From the NCBI RefSeq assembly GCF_036327755.1, contig NZ_CP109596.1, positions 4,526,001-4,590,000 of the forward strand: a stretch of 64,000 nucleotides of DNA. Direction: 5' to 3'. The notes below the pieces were generated by a model. The model did not search any database, had not been told where the DNA came from, and worked only from the letters and a program-made list of their open reading frames with translations. A program made the position numbers and the translations under genes. Shown here in pieces: positions 8,730 to 16,413 of the stretch (position 1 is the first letter of the stretch; the number at the start of each line of letters is the position of its first letter). This stretch comes from Nocardia sp. NBC_01503. GTDB lineage: Bacteria > Actinomycetota > Actinomycetes > Mycobacteriales > Mycobacteriaceae.

Positions 8730-10520
8730 CTACCGCAGGTCTGCCTCTTCGGCGCGGACAGCCCACACCGCGAAACGCTCACCCTCGTCCCGGTTCTTGA
8801 CGAAGTTGCGTACGACGCGCTCGATGTAATCGCCGAGCTCGGTGCTGGTCACCTTGTGCTGGCGCAGTTTTCGGCCGAAGCCGCTGTCGAGTCCGAGGCT
8901 GCCTCCGAGATGAACCTGGAAGCCCTCGATCTGATTCCCCGCGCCGTCGTCGACGAGCATGCCCTTGAAGCCGATATCGGCGATCTGCGAACGACCGCAG
9001 GAGTTGGGGCAGCCGTTGATATTCACGGTGATGGGCACATCGAGATCGGCGTTGATATCGGCCAGGCGGGTCTCCAGCTCGGGAGCCAGCACCTGGGACC
9101 GCTTACGGGTCTCGGTGAACGACAGCTTGCAGAACTCGATACCACTGCACGCCAGCAGGTTTCGCCGCCAATGCGACGGACGCCCGTGCAGGCCGAGCGG
9201 CTTCAGTTCCTCGATGAGCCATTCGACCTTGTCGTCGGGCACATCCAGGACGATCAGCTTCTGGTACGGGGTGAACCGAACCCGGTCCGAGCCGATGGCT
9301 GCCACGGCGTCGGCGACCTGCTGGAGAATCGTTCCCGAGACGCGACCGGCGATGGGGGAGAAGCCGATGGCGTTCAAGCCATTACGCAGCTTCTGCACGC
9401 CGATGTGGTCGATCGGGCGCTCCGGCTGCACCGGCGCGGGACCGTCGATCAGCTTGCGCTTCAGGTACTCGGTCTCGAGCACCTCGCGGAACTTCTCCAC
9501 GCCCCAGTCCTTGACCAGGAACTTGATGCGCGCCTTGGTGCGCAGGCGGCGGTAGCCGTAGTCGCGGTACAGCGAGACGACCGCTTCCCATACGTCCGGC
9601 ACCTCGTCCAGGGGCACCCACGCGCCCAGGCGCTGGGCCAGCATCGGATTGGTGGAGAGTCCGCCACCGACCCAAAGGTCAAGTCCCGGACCGTGTTCGG
9701 GATGTTCGACGCCGACGAACGCGACATCGTTGATCTCGTGCACCACATCCTGCTGACCGGAGATGGCGGTCTTGAACTTGCGCGGCAGGTTGGAGTATTC
9801 CTTCTTGCCGATGTAGCGCTTGACGATCTCGTCGATGGCCGGGGTCGGATCGAGGACCTCGGTGAGGGATTCACCGGCGAGCGGCGAACCCAGCACCACG
9901 CGCGGGCAGTCGCCGCACGCCTCGGTGGTCTGCAGGCCGACCTCTTCGAGTCGCCGCCAGATCTCCGGCACGTTCTCGATCTCGATCCAGTGGTACTGCA
10001 CGTTCTCGCGGTCCGAGAGATCCGCGGTGTCGCGGCCGAATTCGGTCGAGATCTCACCGAGGGTGCGCAGCTGGCGCACGGTGAGCGCGCCGGCGTCGCA
10101 GCGCACCCGCATCATGAAGTACTCGGCCTCGAGCAGGTCGATGTTCTCGTCACCGGTGAAGGTGCCGTCGTAGCCCTGCTCGCGCTGGGTGTAGAGCCCC
10201 CACCAGCGCATGCGGCCGCGCAGATCGCTCTTGTCGATGGAGCCGAAACCCTGCTTCGAGTAGATGTTCTCGATGCGCGCGCGCACATTGAGCGGGTTGT
10301 CGTCCTTCTTGCTCTGCTCGTTCGCGTTCAGCGGCTCCCGGTAGCCGAGCGCCCACTGGCCCTCGGACTTGCGCCGCACCGGCTTACCGGTGCGCTCGCG
10401 CGGCGCGACGGGCGCGTCCGAGCGGGCGCGGTCCGGACGCACGCGTCGTTCGGCCGCGGGGCGTTCCGGCCGGGCGGGACGAGCGGATTCGGAACTGTCG
10501 GCGTCGGTGCTCGACGTCAT
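8730..10520 (-). CDS. sir: Ferredoxin-dependent sulfite reductase
   Basis: 596 residues of the nitrite/sulfite reductase family: two ferredoxin-like half domains (LRGRMRWWGLY region and the second half near residue 350) and the siroheme/4Fe-4S ligands CSGIEFC and CPNSC toward the C terminus. The N-terminal 40 residues are a charged Arg/Pro-rich extension. The position at the head of cysH-cysD-cysN-chelatase identifies the substrate as sulfite (six-electron reduction to sulfide); the mycobacterial counterpart (Rv2391) is also called nirA or sirA. AGGAG lies 9 nt before the ATG. It is preceded by a 30-codon leader ORF that probably controls the operon. Confidence 0.92.
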   Translation of the reverse strand: MTSSTDADSSESARPARPERPAAERRVRPDRARSDAPVAPRERTGKPVRRKSEGQWALGYREPLNANEQSKKDDNPLNVRARIENIYSKQGFGSIDKSDLRGRMRWWGLYTQREQGYDGTFTGDENIDLLEAEYFMMRVRCDAGALTVRQLRTLGEISTEFGRDTADLSDRENVQYHWIEIENVPEIWRRLEEVGLQTTEACGDCPRVVLGSPLAGESLTEVLDPTPAIDEIVKRYIGKKEYSNLPRKFKTAISGQQDVVHEINDVAFVGVEHPEHGPGLDLWVGGGLSTNPMLAQRLGAWVPLDEVPDVWEAVVSLYRDYGYRRLRTKARIKFLVKDWGVEKFREVLETEYLKRKLIDGPAPVQPERPIDHIGVQKLRNGLNAIGFSPIAGRVSGTILQQVADAVAAIGSDRVRFTPYQKLIVLDVPDDKVEWLIEELKPLGLHGRPSHWRRNLLACSGIEFCKLSFTETRKRSQVLAPELETRLADINADLDVPITVNINGCPNSCGRSQIADIGFKGMLVDDGAGNQIEGFQVHLGGSLGLDSGFGRKLRQHKVTSTELGDYIERVVRNFVKNRDEGERFAVWAVRAEEADLR

Positions 10521-10597
10521 GGGGGTCGCTCCTGAAGGTCTTGCGGGCAGGCGGGAGGGGCTGACTCACGCCTCCGATATCAGCGAACCGGCGAGTT

Positions 10598-10619
10598 CGA
10601 CGCCGCAGAATTGGCGTCG
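10598..10619 (-). promoter_or_regulatory. Hairpin between leader ORF and sir
   Basis: CGACGCC and GGCGTCG form a perfect 7-bp stem with an 8-nt loop, about 24 nt downstream of the leader peptide stop codon and about 78 nt before the sir start. There is no U-run after it, so if it acts in attenuation it would do so by structure switching or Rho rather than as a classical intrinsic terminator (inference). Confidence 0.35.
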
Positions 10620-10642
10620 ATCCGGGAAGAGGGGGAGCCGAT

Positions 10643-10735
10643 CTACCGGAGGCTTCCGGACAGACAGCTCGCGCTGCAGACACGCTTGAAGTCGACATGG
10701 CGTCGCGCCACGAGTCGTACTCCAAGTCCGGTCAT
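10643..10735 (-). CDS. Putative sulfur-responsive leader peptide
   Basis: A 30-codon ORF, ATG at 10733-10735 and TAG at 10643-10645. Its core reads RLVARRHVDFKRVCSASC, matching the short actinobacterial leader peptides (pattern R-L-x-x-R-R-x-V-D-x-x-R-V-x-S-A-x-C) that precede cysteine and sulfate metabolism genes. Two Cys codons, at positions 20 and 24, would make ribosome progress sensitive to Cys-tRNA. No Shine-Dalgarno is visible; CACAAT lies 7 nt before the ATG and could be a -10 for a leaderless transcript. It is 122 nt upstream of sir. Function by analogy: translation-coupled control of the sulfate assimilation operon. Confidence 0.75.
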   Translation of the reverse strand: MTGLGVRLVARRHVDFKRVCSASCLSGSLR

Positions 10736-10909
10736 GGAGCTTATTGTGCCATGTCAGGCGGGTTGTTCCGACCGCCCGCCGATATTTTCCGGACTTTCGA
10801 GGGAAATCCCCTGGTAAGCGCGCCCGGTTTGTGACAACAGTCATAGATCGCCGTGCGGTTGATCTTGGACGGTTGACCTTCAGTGCACTCGAGGTTCCAA
10901 GATGAACCC

Positions 10910-11317
10910 ATGAGCACCGTAGAACTCGACACCGCCGCCGAGACCGCCGCCATCCACGCCGTCGTCGCGGAGGTCGCCAAGGCCCAGCGCGCCGAGGACG
11001 CCGACGCCTTCCTCGCGCTCTTCCACCCCGATGCGATCTGGACCACCGGCGGCGGCAAATTCCTCAACGGCCTGGACGAGATCTCCGAATTCACCCGCGC
11101 GGTCCTGCCCGGTGCGACCAAGGACGGCTACGCCACCTACGAGCCCTTCTTCATCCGCTTCATCCGCCCCGATGTGGCCGCGGTGAAGGTCCGCCAGCAG
11201 TACGTCACCCACGCCGGCGAACTCACCGCCGAGGGCTCACCGCTCTACGGCATGACCAAGGAGAACGGCCGCTGGCTACTCACCTTCTGTCAGAACACCC
11301 CCGTCGTCGCCCACTGA
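10910..11317 (+). CDS. SnoaL-like / SgcJ-EcaC-type NTF2-fold protein
   Basis: 135 residues with the NTF2-like pattern: N-terminal helix, FLALFHPDAIWTTGGGKFLNG (cone fold signature of SgcJ/EcaC-type proteins), then EISEFTRAV and a C-terminal sheet VRQQYVTHAG...GRWLLTFCQNTPVV. Members include small-molecule isomerases, cyclases and proteins with no known activity. The start is the ATG that gives MSTVELDT; the ribosome-binding site is weak. Its last 42 nt overlap the end of the convergent Imm49-like gene. Confidence 0.7.
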   Translation: MSTVELDTAAETAAIHAVVAEVAKAQRAEDADAFLALFHPDAIWTTGGGKFLNGLDEISEFTRAVLPGATKDGYATYEPFFIRFIRPDVAAVKVRQQYVTHAGELTAEGSPLYGMTKENGRWLLTFCQNTPVVAH

Positions 11318-12130
11318 CAGCGCCTGCGACCAACCCGGTTGGCGAACGAAACCCAAAGGGAGATACTCGGATTCGATATCGATCCGCAGGCCGAGATCAC
11401 TCGCCCAGCAGGCCAGGCCCAGCAGCGGCAGCGAGAACACGCCTTCGGGATCATGCCGCCAGGTATCGGTATCGAAGAACGACCGATGCGCACGCAGCGC
11501 CTTGCCGAGCTCCCACAGGAACCCGTCGCCGTCACGTGCCGCGAACCGGGTGAGCACCTCGATACCGGGTCGCAGCAGTGCGTCCACCGACGGCTGCGCT
11601 CCCACCCGGCTGGTGGTATCCAGCGCCCAGGCCCGTTCGCCGACCGTCTCCGGTCCGAACCGCCAGGCCTCCTGCAGAATTCGCGCCCACTCGTACTGGA
11701 ATTCGTCGAACGCCTGCCCGCTGGTCTCCCGCAACCGCTCGACCGGATAGGACGCCACCTCGTTCATGGCCTCGGGATCGCGTGCGATCAGCGCCCAATA
11801 GAACGCCGCCCGCCACCCGGCGACCCGATCATGCCGATCGAATCCCGATTCGATCCCACCGGCCCGGAACCGATCGGTTATCGTCTCGGCCGCCATCTTC
11901 GCGTACTGCCAGGTCATTTCCTGTGTCGCATGGGGATCCCAGAGCAGCGTGCGCGCGAGCAATTCCCCGCCGAACGACCGCGCGAAATTCGGTCCCTCGG
12001 GCCGCACCTCGGGCATCGGCACGTGATAGACCACCGGCGCCACCGATCCGGCATCGACAATCGCGAGCTCCGCCACATCGATCTCGTGCCGGGCGACCAC
12101 ATCGCCGGGCCGCTCATCGCCGTCCCGCAT
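11276..12130 (-). CDS. Imm49-like immunity-family protein
   Basis: 284 residues, mainly helical, with paired acidic-aromatic segments (FYWALIARDPEAMNEVASYP, FLWELGKALRAHRSFFDTD). These resemble the Imm49 family of polymorphic-toxin immunity proteins and related actinobacterial stand-alone homologues. The C-terminal LPLGFVRQPGW is typical of the latter. No toxin gene is adjacent, so it is an orphan or has another function. The start chosen is MRDGDERPGD with a GGGGG site 5 nt upstream; the frame stays open further but enters low-likelihood sequence. The family assignment is from memory of the pattern and is tentative. Confidence 0.5.
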   Translation of the reverse strand: MRDGDERPGDVVARHEIDVAELAIVDAGSVAPVVYHVPMPEVRPEGPNFARSFGGELLARTLLWDPHATQEMTWQYAKMAAETITDRFRAGGIESGFDRHDRVAGWRAAFYWALIARDPEAMNEVASYPVERLRETSGQAFDEFQYEWARILQEAWRFGPETVGERAWALDTTSRVGAQPSVDALLRPGIEVLTRFAARDGDGFLWELGKALRAHRSFFDTDTWRHDPEGVFSLPLLGLACWASDLGLRIDIESEYLPLGFVRQPGWSQALSVGDDGGVLTEGE

Positions 12131-12201
12131 GGAAACCCCCGTTTTCCGTTGGCGCCGCCGCGATTTCGATGTACGTCGCGAACCGGGAGACAGAATGCCA
12201 G

Positions 12202-12465
12202 CTAGAGGCTCTCCTCGCTCGCTAGCCGATCCGGATCTCGATCGGGTGCGTGTTCGCCATAGCGGATCTCGATCCGGGGTGGCGGCAGGCCCACGATCAC
12301 CACATCGCCCGGACGTGAATTGTGCTTCGTGACGACAAGCTTGACGAGGGCATACACGAAAATCAGCACCGCGACCACAACGGCTACAAGAGCCCACGCG
12401 GATAACCCGGACAGGAGCGTCCACACGATGAACCATTCCGCAGCCGGTCCGGGGCCGGTTGGCAT
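12202..12465 (-). CDS. Small single-pass membrane protein
   Basis: 87 residues beginning MPTGPGPAAEW, with one strong hydrophobic stretch (residues about 12-42, LLSGLSAWALVAVVVAVLIF) and a charged cytoplasmic-like tail ending in Asp/Glu. The ribosome-binding site is weak and the frame extends upstream, so the start is uncertain. It sits just upstream of the Imm49-like gene on the same strand (gap about 70 nt) and might be co-transcribed. No family recognised. Confidence 0.45.
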   Translation of the reverse strand: MPTGPGPAAEWFIVWTLLSGLSAWALVAVVVAVLIFVYALVKLVVTKHNSRPGDVVIVGLPPPRIEIRYGEHAPDRDPDRLASEESL

Positions 12466-12686
12466 GGTGGGTTCGCATCGGTGGGCTGAATGGTGTGCGA
12501 GCAGAACCAATCCCGGAGCAGGGTTGTGCCACCCCTGCATCGGTTTGCTCGGCTGGCCATCCAGCTGAACGGTGTTTAGGGCCACCGCTCAGCAAGAAGT
12601 CCAGACCCCGCACAGCTTAATTCTTCGGCTGACGCCGGCGGGCGGGCTTGGTGACAATGCTGCGGCGGATATGAGGCGCGTGCAGT

Positions 12687-13928
12687 GTGAGCTGGGCTAC
12701 CGGGCAGACTGGTGGGGTGAATTCCGCAGGTAGCGCCGCAACCACCACCGCAGATCAGCCTTCGCTGGAACTGCGGGACTTCGGTGACGGGCCGTTCGGG
12801 ATCTACATTCACGTGCCGTTCTGCGCGACCCGATGCGGGTACTGCGACTTCAACACCTATACGGCGGGGGAGCTGGGTACCTCGGCTTCGCCGCAGTCCT
12901 GGTTCGAGGCGTTGCGGGGTGAATTGGCCACTGCGGCTGAGCAATTCGCGGCTTTTTCGAGTGCTCAGCCCAAGGTGGAGACGGTCTTCGTCGGTGGGGG
13001 TACGCCGTCGCTGCTCGGCGGTGATGGCCTGGCCGATGTGCTGACCGCCATTCGCGCGAACTTCACGCTGGCGGCCGATGCCGAGGTGACCACCGAGTCG
13101 AATCCGGAATCCACTTCGCCAGAGTTCTTCGGCAAGCTCCTCGACGGCGGGTTCACTCGGGTGTCGCTGGGAATGCAGTCCGCGGCCGCGCATGTGCTGA
13201 AAGTGCTCGACCGCACGCACACGCCCGGACGAGCCGTCGCCGCTGCCCAGGAGGCGCGCGCAGCCGGGTTCGAGCACGTCAATCTGGATCTCATCTATGG
13301 GACACCGGGTGAGACCGACGCCGATTTGGATGCCAGCCTTGATGCTGTGCTGGCCGCTGGGGTCGATCATGTGTCGGCGTATTCGCTGATCGTCGAGGAC
13401 GGCACCGCACTCGCTCGCCGAGTGCGTCGCGGCGAACTGCCCGCCCCCGATGACGATGTGCTCGCCGCCCGCTACGAACGCATCGATTCCCGCCTCGAGG
13501 CGGCCGGCCTGACCTGGTACGAGGTCTCCAACTGGGCCGCGAACGACCGCGCCCGCTGCCGCCACAACCTCGGCTACTGGGACGGCGGTGACTGGCTCGG
13601 CGCGGGCCCCGGCGCACACAGCCACGTCGGCGGCGTCCGCTGGTGGAACGTGAAACACCCCGCGCGCTACGCGGATCGAGTCACCCAGGGTGGCCTCCCC
13701 GCCGCCGGCTGGGAGCAACTCACCGATACCGAGCGCTACACCGAACGAGTCATGCTCACCGCCCGCCTTCGCACCGGCCTCCCCCTCGCCGATCTCGACC
13801 CCGACGGCCGCGCGGCGGCGCAACGCGTAATCGCCGACGGCCTAGCCGAATCGCACGCCGACCACCTGATCCTGACCCCCCGCGGCCGACTCCTCGCCGA
13901 CGCCGTAGTCCGCACCCTCCTCACCTGA
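12687..13928 (+). CDS. hemW: HemW-type radical SAM protein (heme chaperone, formerly HemN-like)
   Basis: 413 residues. The radical SAM cluster motif CATRCGYCDF (CxxxCxxC) is near residue 53, followed by VFVGGGTPSLL, ESNPES and LIYGTPGET, and the C-terminal HemW region with HNLGYWDGGDWLGAGPGAHS. Because the N terminus lacks the extra Cys region of true HemN, HemW (heme delivery) is more likely than coproporphyrinogen dehydrogenase. GTG start with GAGG about 8 nt upstream; a second GTG ten codons later has no site. In mycobacteria hemN (Rv2388c) lies on the other side of the mycobactin genes from hrcA; here no siderophore genes lie between them. Confidence 0.88.
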   Translation: MSWATGQTGGVNSAGSAATTTADQPSLELRDFGDGPFGIYIHVPFCATRCGYCDFNTYTAGELGTSASPQSWFEALRGELATAAEQFAAFSSAQPKVETVFVGGGTPSLLGGDGLADVLTAIRANFTLAADAEVTTESNPESTSPEFFGKLLDGGFTRVSLGMQSAAAHVLKVLDRTHTPGRAVAAAQEARAAGFEHVNLDLIYGTPGETDADLDASLDAVLAAGVDHVSAYSLIVEDGTALARRVRRGELPAPDDDVLAARYERIDSRLEAAGLTWYEVSNWAANDRARCRHNLGYWDGGDWLGAGPGAHSHVGGVRWWNVKHPARYADRVTQGGLPAAGWEQLTDTERYTERVMLTARLRTGLPLADLDPDGRAAAQRVIADGLAESHADHLILTPRGRLLADAVVRTLLT

Positions 13929-13939
13929 TCTGCCAGGCC

Positions 13940-14005
13940 ATCACACCCCGTCTCGCTACGGCACACCCCATGTAAGGGGTGTGCCGTTAGTGCGAGGGGT
14001 GTGAT
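13940..14005. terminator. Long nested palindrome between convergent genes
   Basis: Left arm 13940-13969 (starts ATCACACCCC, ends GGCACACCCC) pairs with right arm 13976-14005 (starts GGGGTGTGCC, ends GGGGTGTGAT). Pairing is nearly complete over 30 bp, around a loop of about 6 nt. It lies exactly between the hemW stop and the stop codon of the minus-strand nuclease gene. A bidirectional terminator is the simplest reading; no T-run is present. Confidence 0.6.
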
Positions 14006-14008
14006 CAC

Positions 14009-14956
14009 TCAGATCCTCGGGGTGGGACGCCAGAGAGTGGGCGCGAGTGGGTCGTGGGGGTGTGTGGCGGCGGCGTGTAGGCGGGCGAACCAGGTGGTGG
14101 GGGTGTCGAGGTCGGACCAGGTCCAGCGGATGACTCGCAAGCCCAGGGCTCGGAGGGCGTCTTCCCGGAGCTTTTCCGCGATTACCACCTCCTCGGGTGT
14201 GCGGTCGCCGCGAATCTCCTTGTGGTACTTGATCATTCCATCGAATTCGCCGACCAAAGCGAGGTCGGGCCAGAGGTAGTCGACGCGGATGGTTCGGGTA
14301 CCGGTGTCGGCGAAGATGATTGCCTGCAATTCGGGGGCGGACAGGCCTGAGCGCAGCAGTTGTACGCGACTTCTCGACTCGCCGACGCTTTCGGAACGGC
14401 CGTCGAGGAAATCGACTACGCGGCGAGCTGCAGGGCAGCCCTTGCGACCGGTCACTCGGATCAACTGGTCCAGTAGTTCGGCCCCGGTGGTTTTTCCCGA
14501 GCGCAGGGCGGCATCGCCAATGACGACCGCTTGCTCGAACGGCAGTGTCCGGGCGAGGTCGATTACCGTGCGCGGCGCCGTGGTGACTCGTATGCCGTCG
14601 ACCTCGGTGTGGTCACCCGGGAGCAGGCGAGCGGTATGAACTGCCAGGTGGCGGTGGATTCGGCCGCCCGTGCGGCGGTCGCGCAGCACATGCACCCGGG
14701 TCAGCGGTGTGGCCCAGATCGGTATGTCGTGCACGATTGCCGCGGACACATGGGAAACCACTGCCTCGGGACTTGCCGTCGAGATCACCGCGCGGATCGC
14801 GACCAGATGGCGTTGGGCCGGTGTCAGCGGAGCGGCGGCGGCCGAGTCCACATAGTGGCCACGTCTGACTCGCTGCCAGGCATGGCCTTTCAGCTCATGG
14901 TCGGTGTAACCCACCGCGAGGGCCGAACGACGTGAGATGGGTTCGGGGACGTCCAC
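14009..14956 (-). CDS. AbiEi-like HTH plus DUF559/PD-(D/E)xK-type nuclease-fold protein
   Basis: 315 residues. The N-terminal 60 residues (SRRSALAVGYTDHELKG..VRRGHYVD) resemble the winged-helix of AbiEi-family antitoxins. The C-terminal third has the restriction-endonuclease-like core: ESRSRVQLLRSG, VDYLWPDLALVGEFDG, then K and E residues and LREDALRALGLRVIRWTW. The D-x(n)-E-F-D-G pattern plus downstream Lys supports a PD-(D/E)xK fold. Mycobacteria and nocardiae carry many such stand-alone proteins of unknown function; the Vsr/DUF559-like end suggests DNA cleavage. No AbiEii toxin partner is adjacent. It ends convergently with hemW at a long palindrome. Confidence 0.65.
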   Translation of the reverse strand: MDVPEPISRRSALAVGYTDHELKGHAWQRVRRGHYVDSAAAAPLTPAQRHLVAIRAVISTASPEAVVSHVSAAIVHDIPIWATPLTRVHVLRDRRTGGRIHRHLAVHTARLLPGDHTEVDGIRVTTAPRTVIDLARTLPFEQAVVIGDAALRSGKTTGAELLDQLIRVTGRKGCPAARRVVDFLDGRSESVGESRSRVQLLRSGLSAPELQAIIFADTGTRTIRVDYLWPDLALVGEFDGMIKYHKEIRGDRTPEEVVIAEKLREDALRALGLRVIRWTWSDLDTPTTWFARLHAAATHPHDPLAPTLWRPTPRI

Positions 14957-15176
14957 GGTGCAATCGTCGCTGATTGCCGGTCTTCGAATGCCCCGGCCGC
15001 GGTCGGATGTGGATAACCCAGGGCTGTGGAAAACAGTCGGCGGGAACCCTGCTCGATGTCGAATGATCAGGTTCGGGAATCGGGCACGTGTGGGGTGAGT
15101 ACGGAGCTAGGCTGCATTCATTGTTACGTTCGATGAGGACATCGTTCCATTTCAAGTCGAGGTCTCGCAGGCGCAG

Positions 15177-16271
15177 GTGCGGGATCTTCGGCAGCGCCTG
15201 AGCCGAACCCGCTGGCCCGCACAGATTCCCGGTGTCGGTTGGGCGCGTGGTGTGCCGGTCGAATACCTACGTGAGCTCGCCGAGCATTGGGCGCGGCGGT
15301 TCGACTGGTCGGCCTGGGAGAAGCTGCTCAACTCCTATCCGCAGTACACGACGGTTATCGACGGTGCGCGAATTCACTTCCTGCACATACGATCCCCGCA
15401 CGCGGGTGCGACACCCATGATCATGTTGCACGGCTGGCCCGGCTCGGTGCTGGAGTTCCTCGAGGTGATCGAACCGCTCACAGATCCCGAGGACGGCAGT
15501 CCCGCATTCGATTTGATCATCCCGTCGCATCCGAACTTCGGATTCTCGGGCCCCACACCGGATTCGGGTTGGGACAGCACCCGCACCGCCCGCGCCTACA
15601 CCGAACTCATGCGCCGCCTGGGTTATCCGCGCTACGCCGTGCAGGGCGGCGACTACGGCGCGTTCATCGGCCCGGATCTCGGCCGCCTCGACGAGGAGCG
15701 CGTGATCGGCGTACACGTCAACGCCGCCACCTGGGGCTTCATGCCGCACGGCCAGGTACCCGATGAGGTGGCCGCCACCCTCACCGAGCTGGAGCGCGAA
15801 AAGCTCACGCTCATAGGCGAATTCCTCACCGACGGCAGCGGCTACTACCAGATCCAGGGCACCCGCCCGCACACTCTCGGCTTCGCCCTCGCGGATTCCC
15901 CTGCGGGACAACTGGCTTGGATAGTCGAGAAGTTCCACGCCTGGACCGGCGCGAACGGCACCTTCGAGGAACGCGTCGACCGCGACCGCATGCTCGCCGA
16001 CATCTCCATCTACTGGTTCACCAATACCGGCAGCTCCTCGGCCCAGATGTACTACGAATCCCTGCACTCTCCGCAGCACCCCACCCGCTCCCGCGTCCCC
16101 ACCGCCGTAGCCAATTTCGCCGGCGATCCCGCCATCCGCCGCTACGCCGAACAACTCAACACCATCGCCCGCTGGACCGAATTCGACACCGGTGGCCATT
16201 TCGCCGCGATGCAGACCCCGGCCCTGCTCATCGCCGATCTCCGCGAGTTCTTCACCGACCTGCGCGGCTGA
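15177..16271 (+). CDS. Epoxide hydrolase family protein (EHN domain)
   Basis: 364 residues from the GTG at 15177. It has an N-terminal EHN domain (LRQRLSRTRWP...WSAWEKLLNSYPQYTT), then an alpha/beta hydrolase core with oxyanion motif MLHGWPGS, nucleophile region VQGGDYGAFIG (Asp), acid/His end TGGHFAAMQTP, and cap Tyr residues (SIYWFTNTGSSSAQMYYES). It probably hydrolyses an epoxide; the substrate is unknown. The family normally begins about 15 residues earlier, and the frame upstream does encode a matching stretch (FDEDIVPFQVEVSQAQ). However, no ATG, GTG or TTG exists between the in-frame stop at 15108-15110 and 15177; ATT at 15120 or a lost start are alternatives. Confidence 0.8.
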   Translation: MRDLRQRLSRTRWPAQIPGVGWARGVPVEYLRELAEHWARRFDWSAWEKLLNSYPQYTTVIDGARIHFLHIRSPHAGATPMIMLHGWPGSVLEFLEVIEPLTDPEDGSPAFDLIIPSHPNFGFSGPTPDSGWDSTRTARAYTELMRRLGYPRYAVQGGDYGAFIGPDLGRLDEERVIGVHVNAATWGFMPHGQVPDEVAATLTELEREKLTLIGEFLTDGSGYYQIQGTRPHTLGFALADSPAGQLAWIVEKFHAWTGANGTFEERVDRDRMLADISIYWFTNTGSSSAQMYYESLHSPQHPTRSRVPTAVANFAGDPAIRRYAEQLNTIARWTEFDTGGHFAAMQTPALLIADLREFFTDLRG

Positions 16272-16413
16272 CCGCCGACGTGCGCGGGCGACCGCACGCA
16301 GGCAATTTGCCCAGCGCCACCTAAACTGGATTTCGAAGATCCGGGAATCTCCTGCACACACGCCCATCGTGGCAGGCACGGCGAGCCCGAAGGCGAGCGA
16401 GGAGGTGGGGCCG

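Larger units (their letters stand above)
10521..10909. other. Divergent intergenic region, sir operon / SnoaL-like gene
   Basis: 389 bp between divergent genes. It holds the leader ORF and hairpin described separately, the sir ribosome-binding site, and presumably two promoters. No good -35 is seen for either side. No tRNA, riboswitch fold or repeat was recognised. Confidence 0.5.

Noticed and set aside
8013..10535. 840-codon plus-strand frame opposite sir
   Set aside because: Shadow of the sulfite reductase gene, with no recognisable domain; the opposite frame has all siroheme/Fe-S ligands.
12576..13823. 415-codon minus-strand frame opposite hemW
   Set aside because: Shadow of hemW, which carries the full radical SAM motif.
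16272..16413. Search for a CIRCE element before hrcA
   Set aside because: No TTAGCACTC-N9-GAGTGCTAA-like repeat is present.
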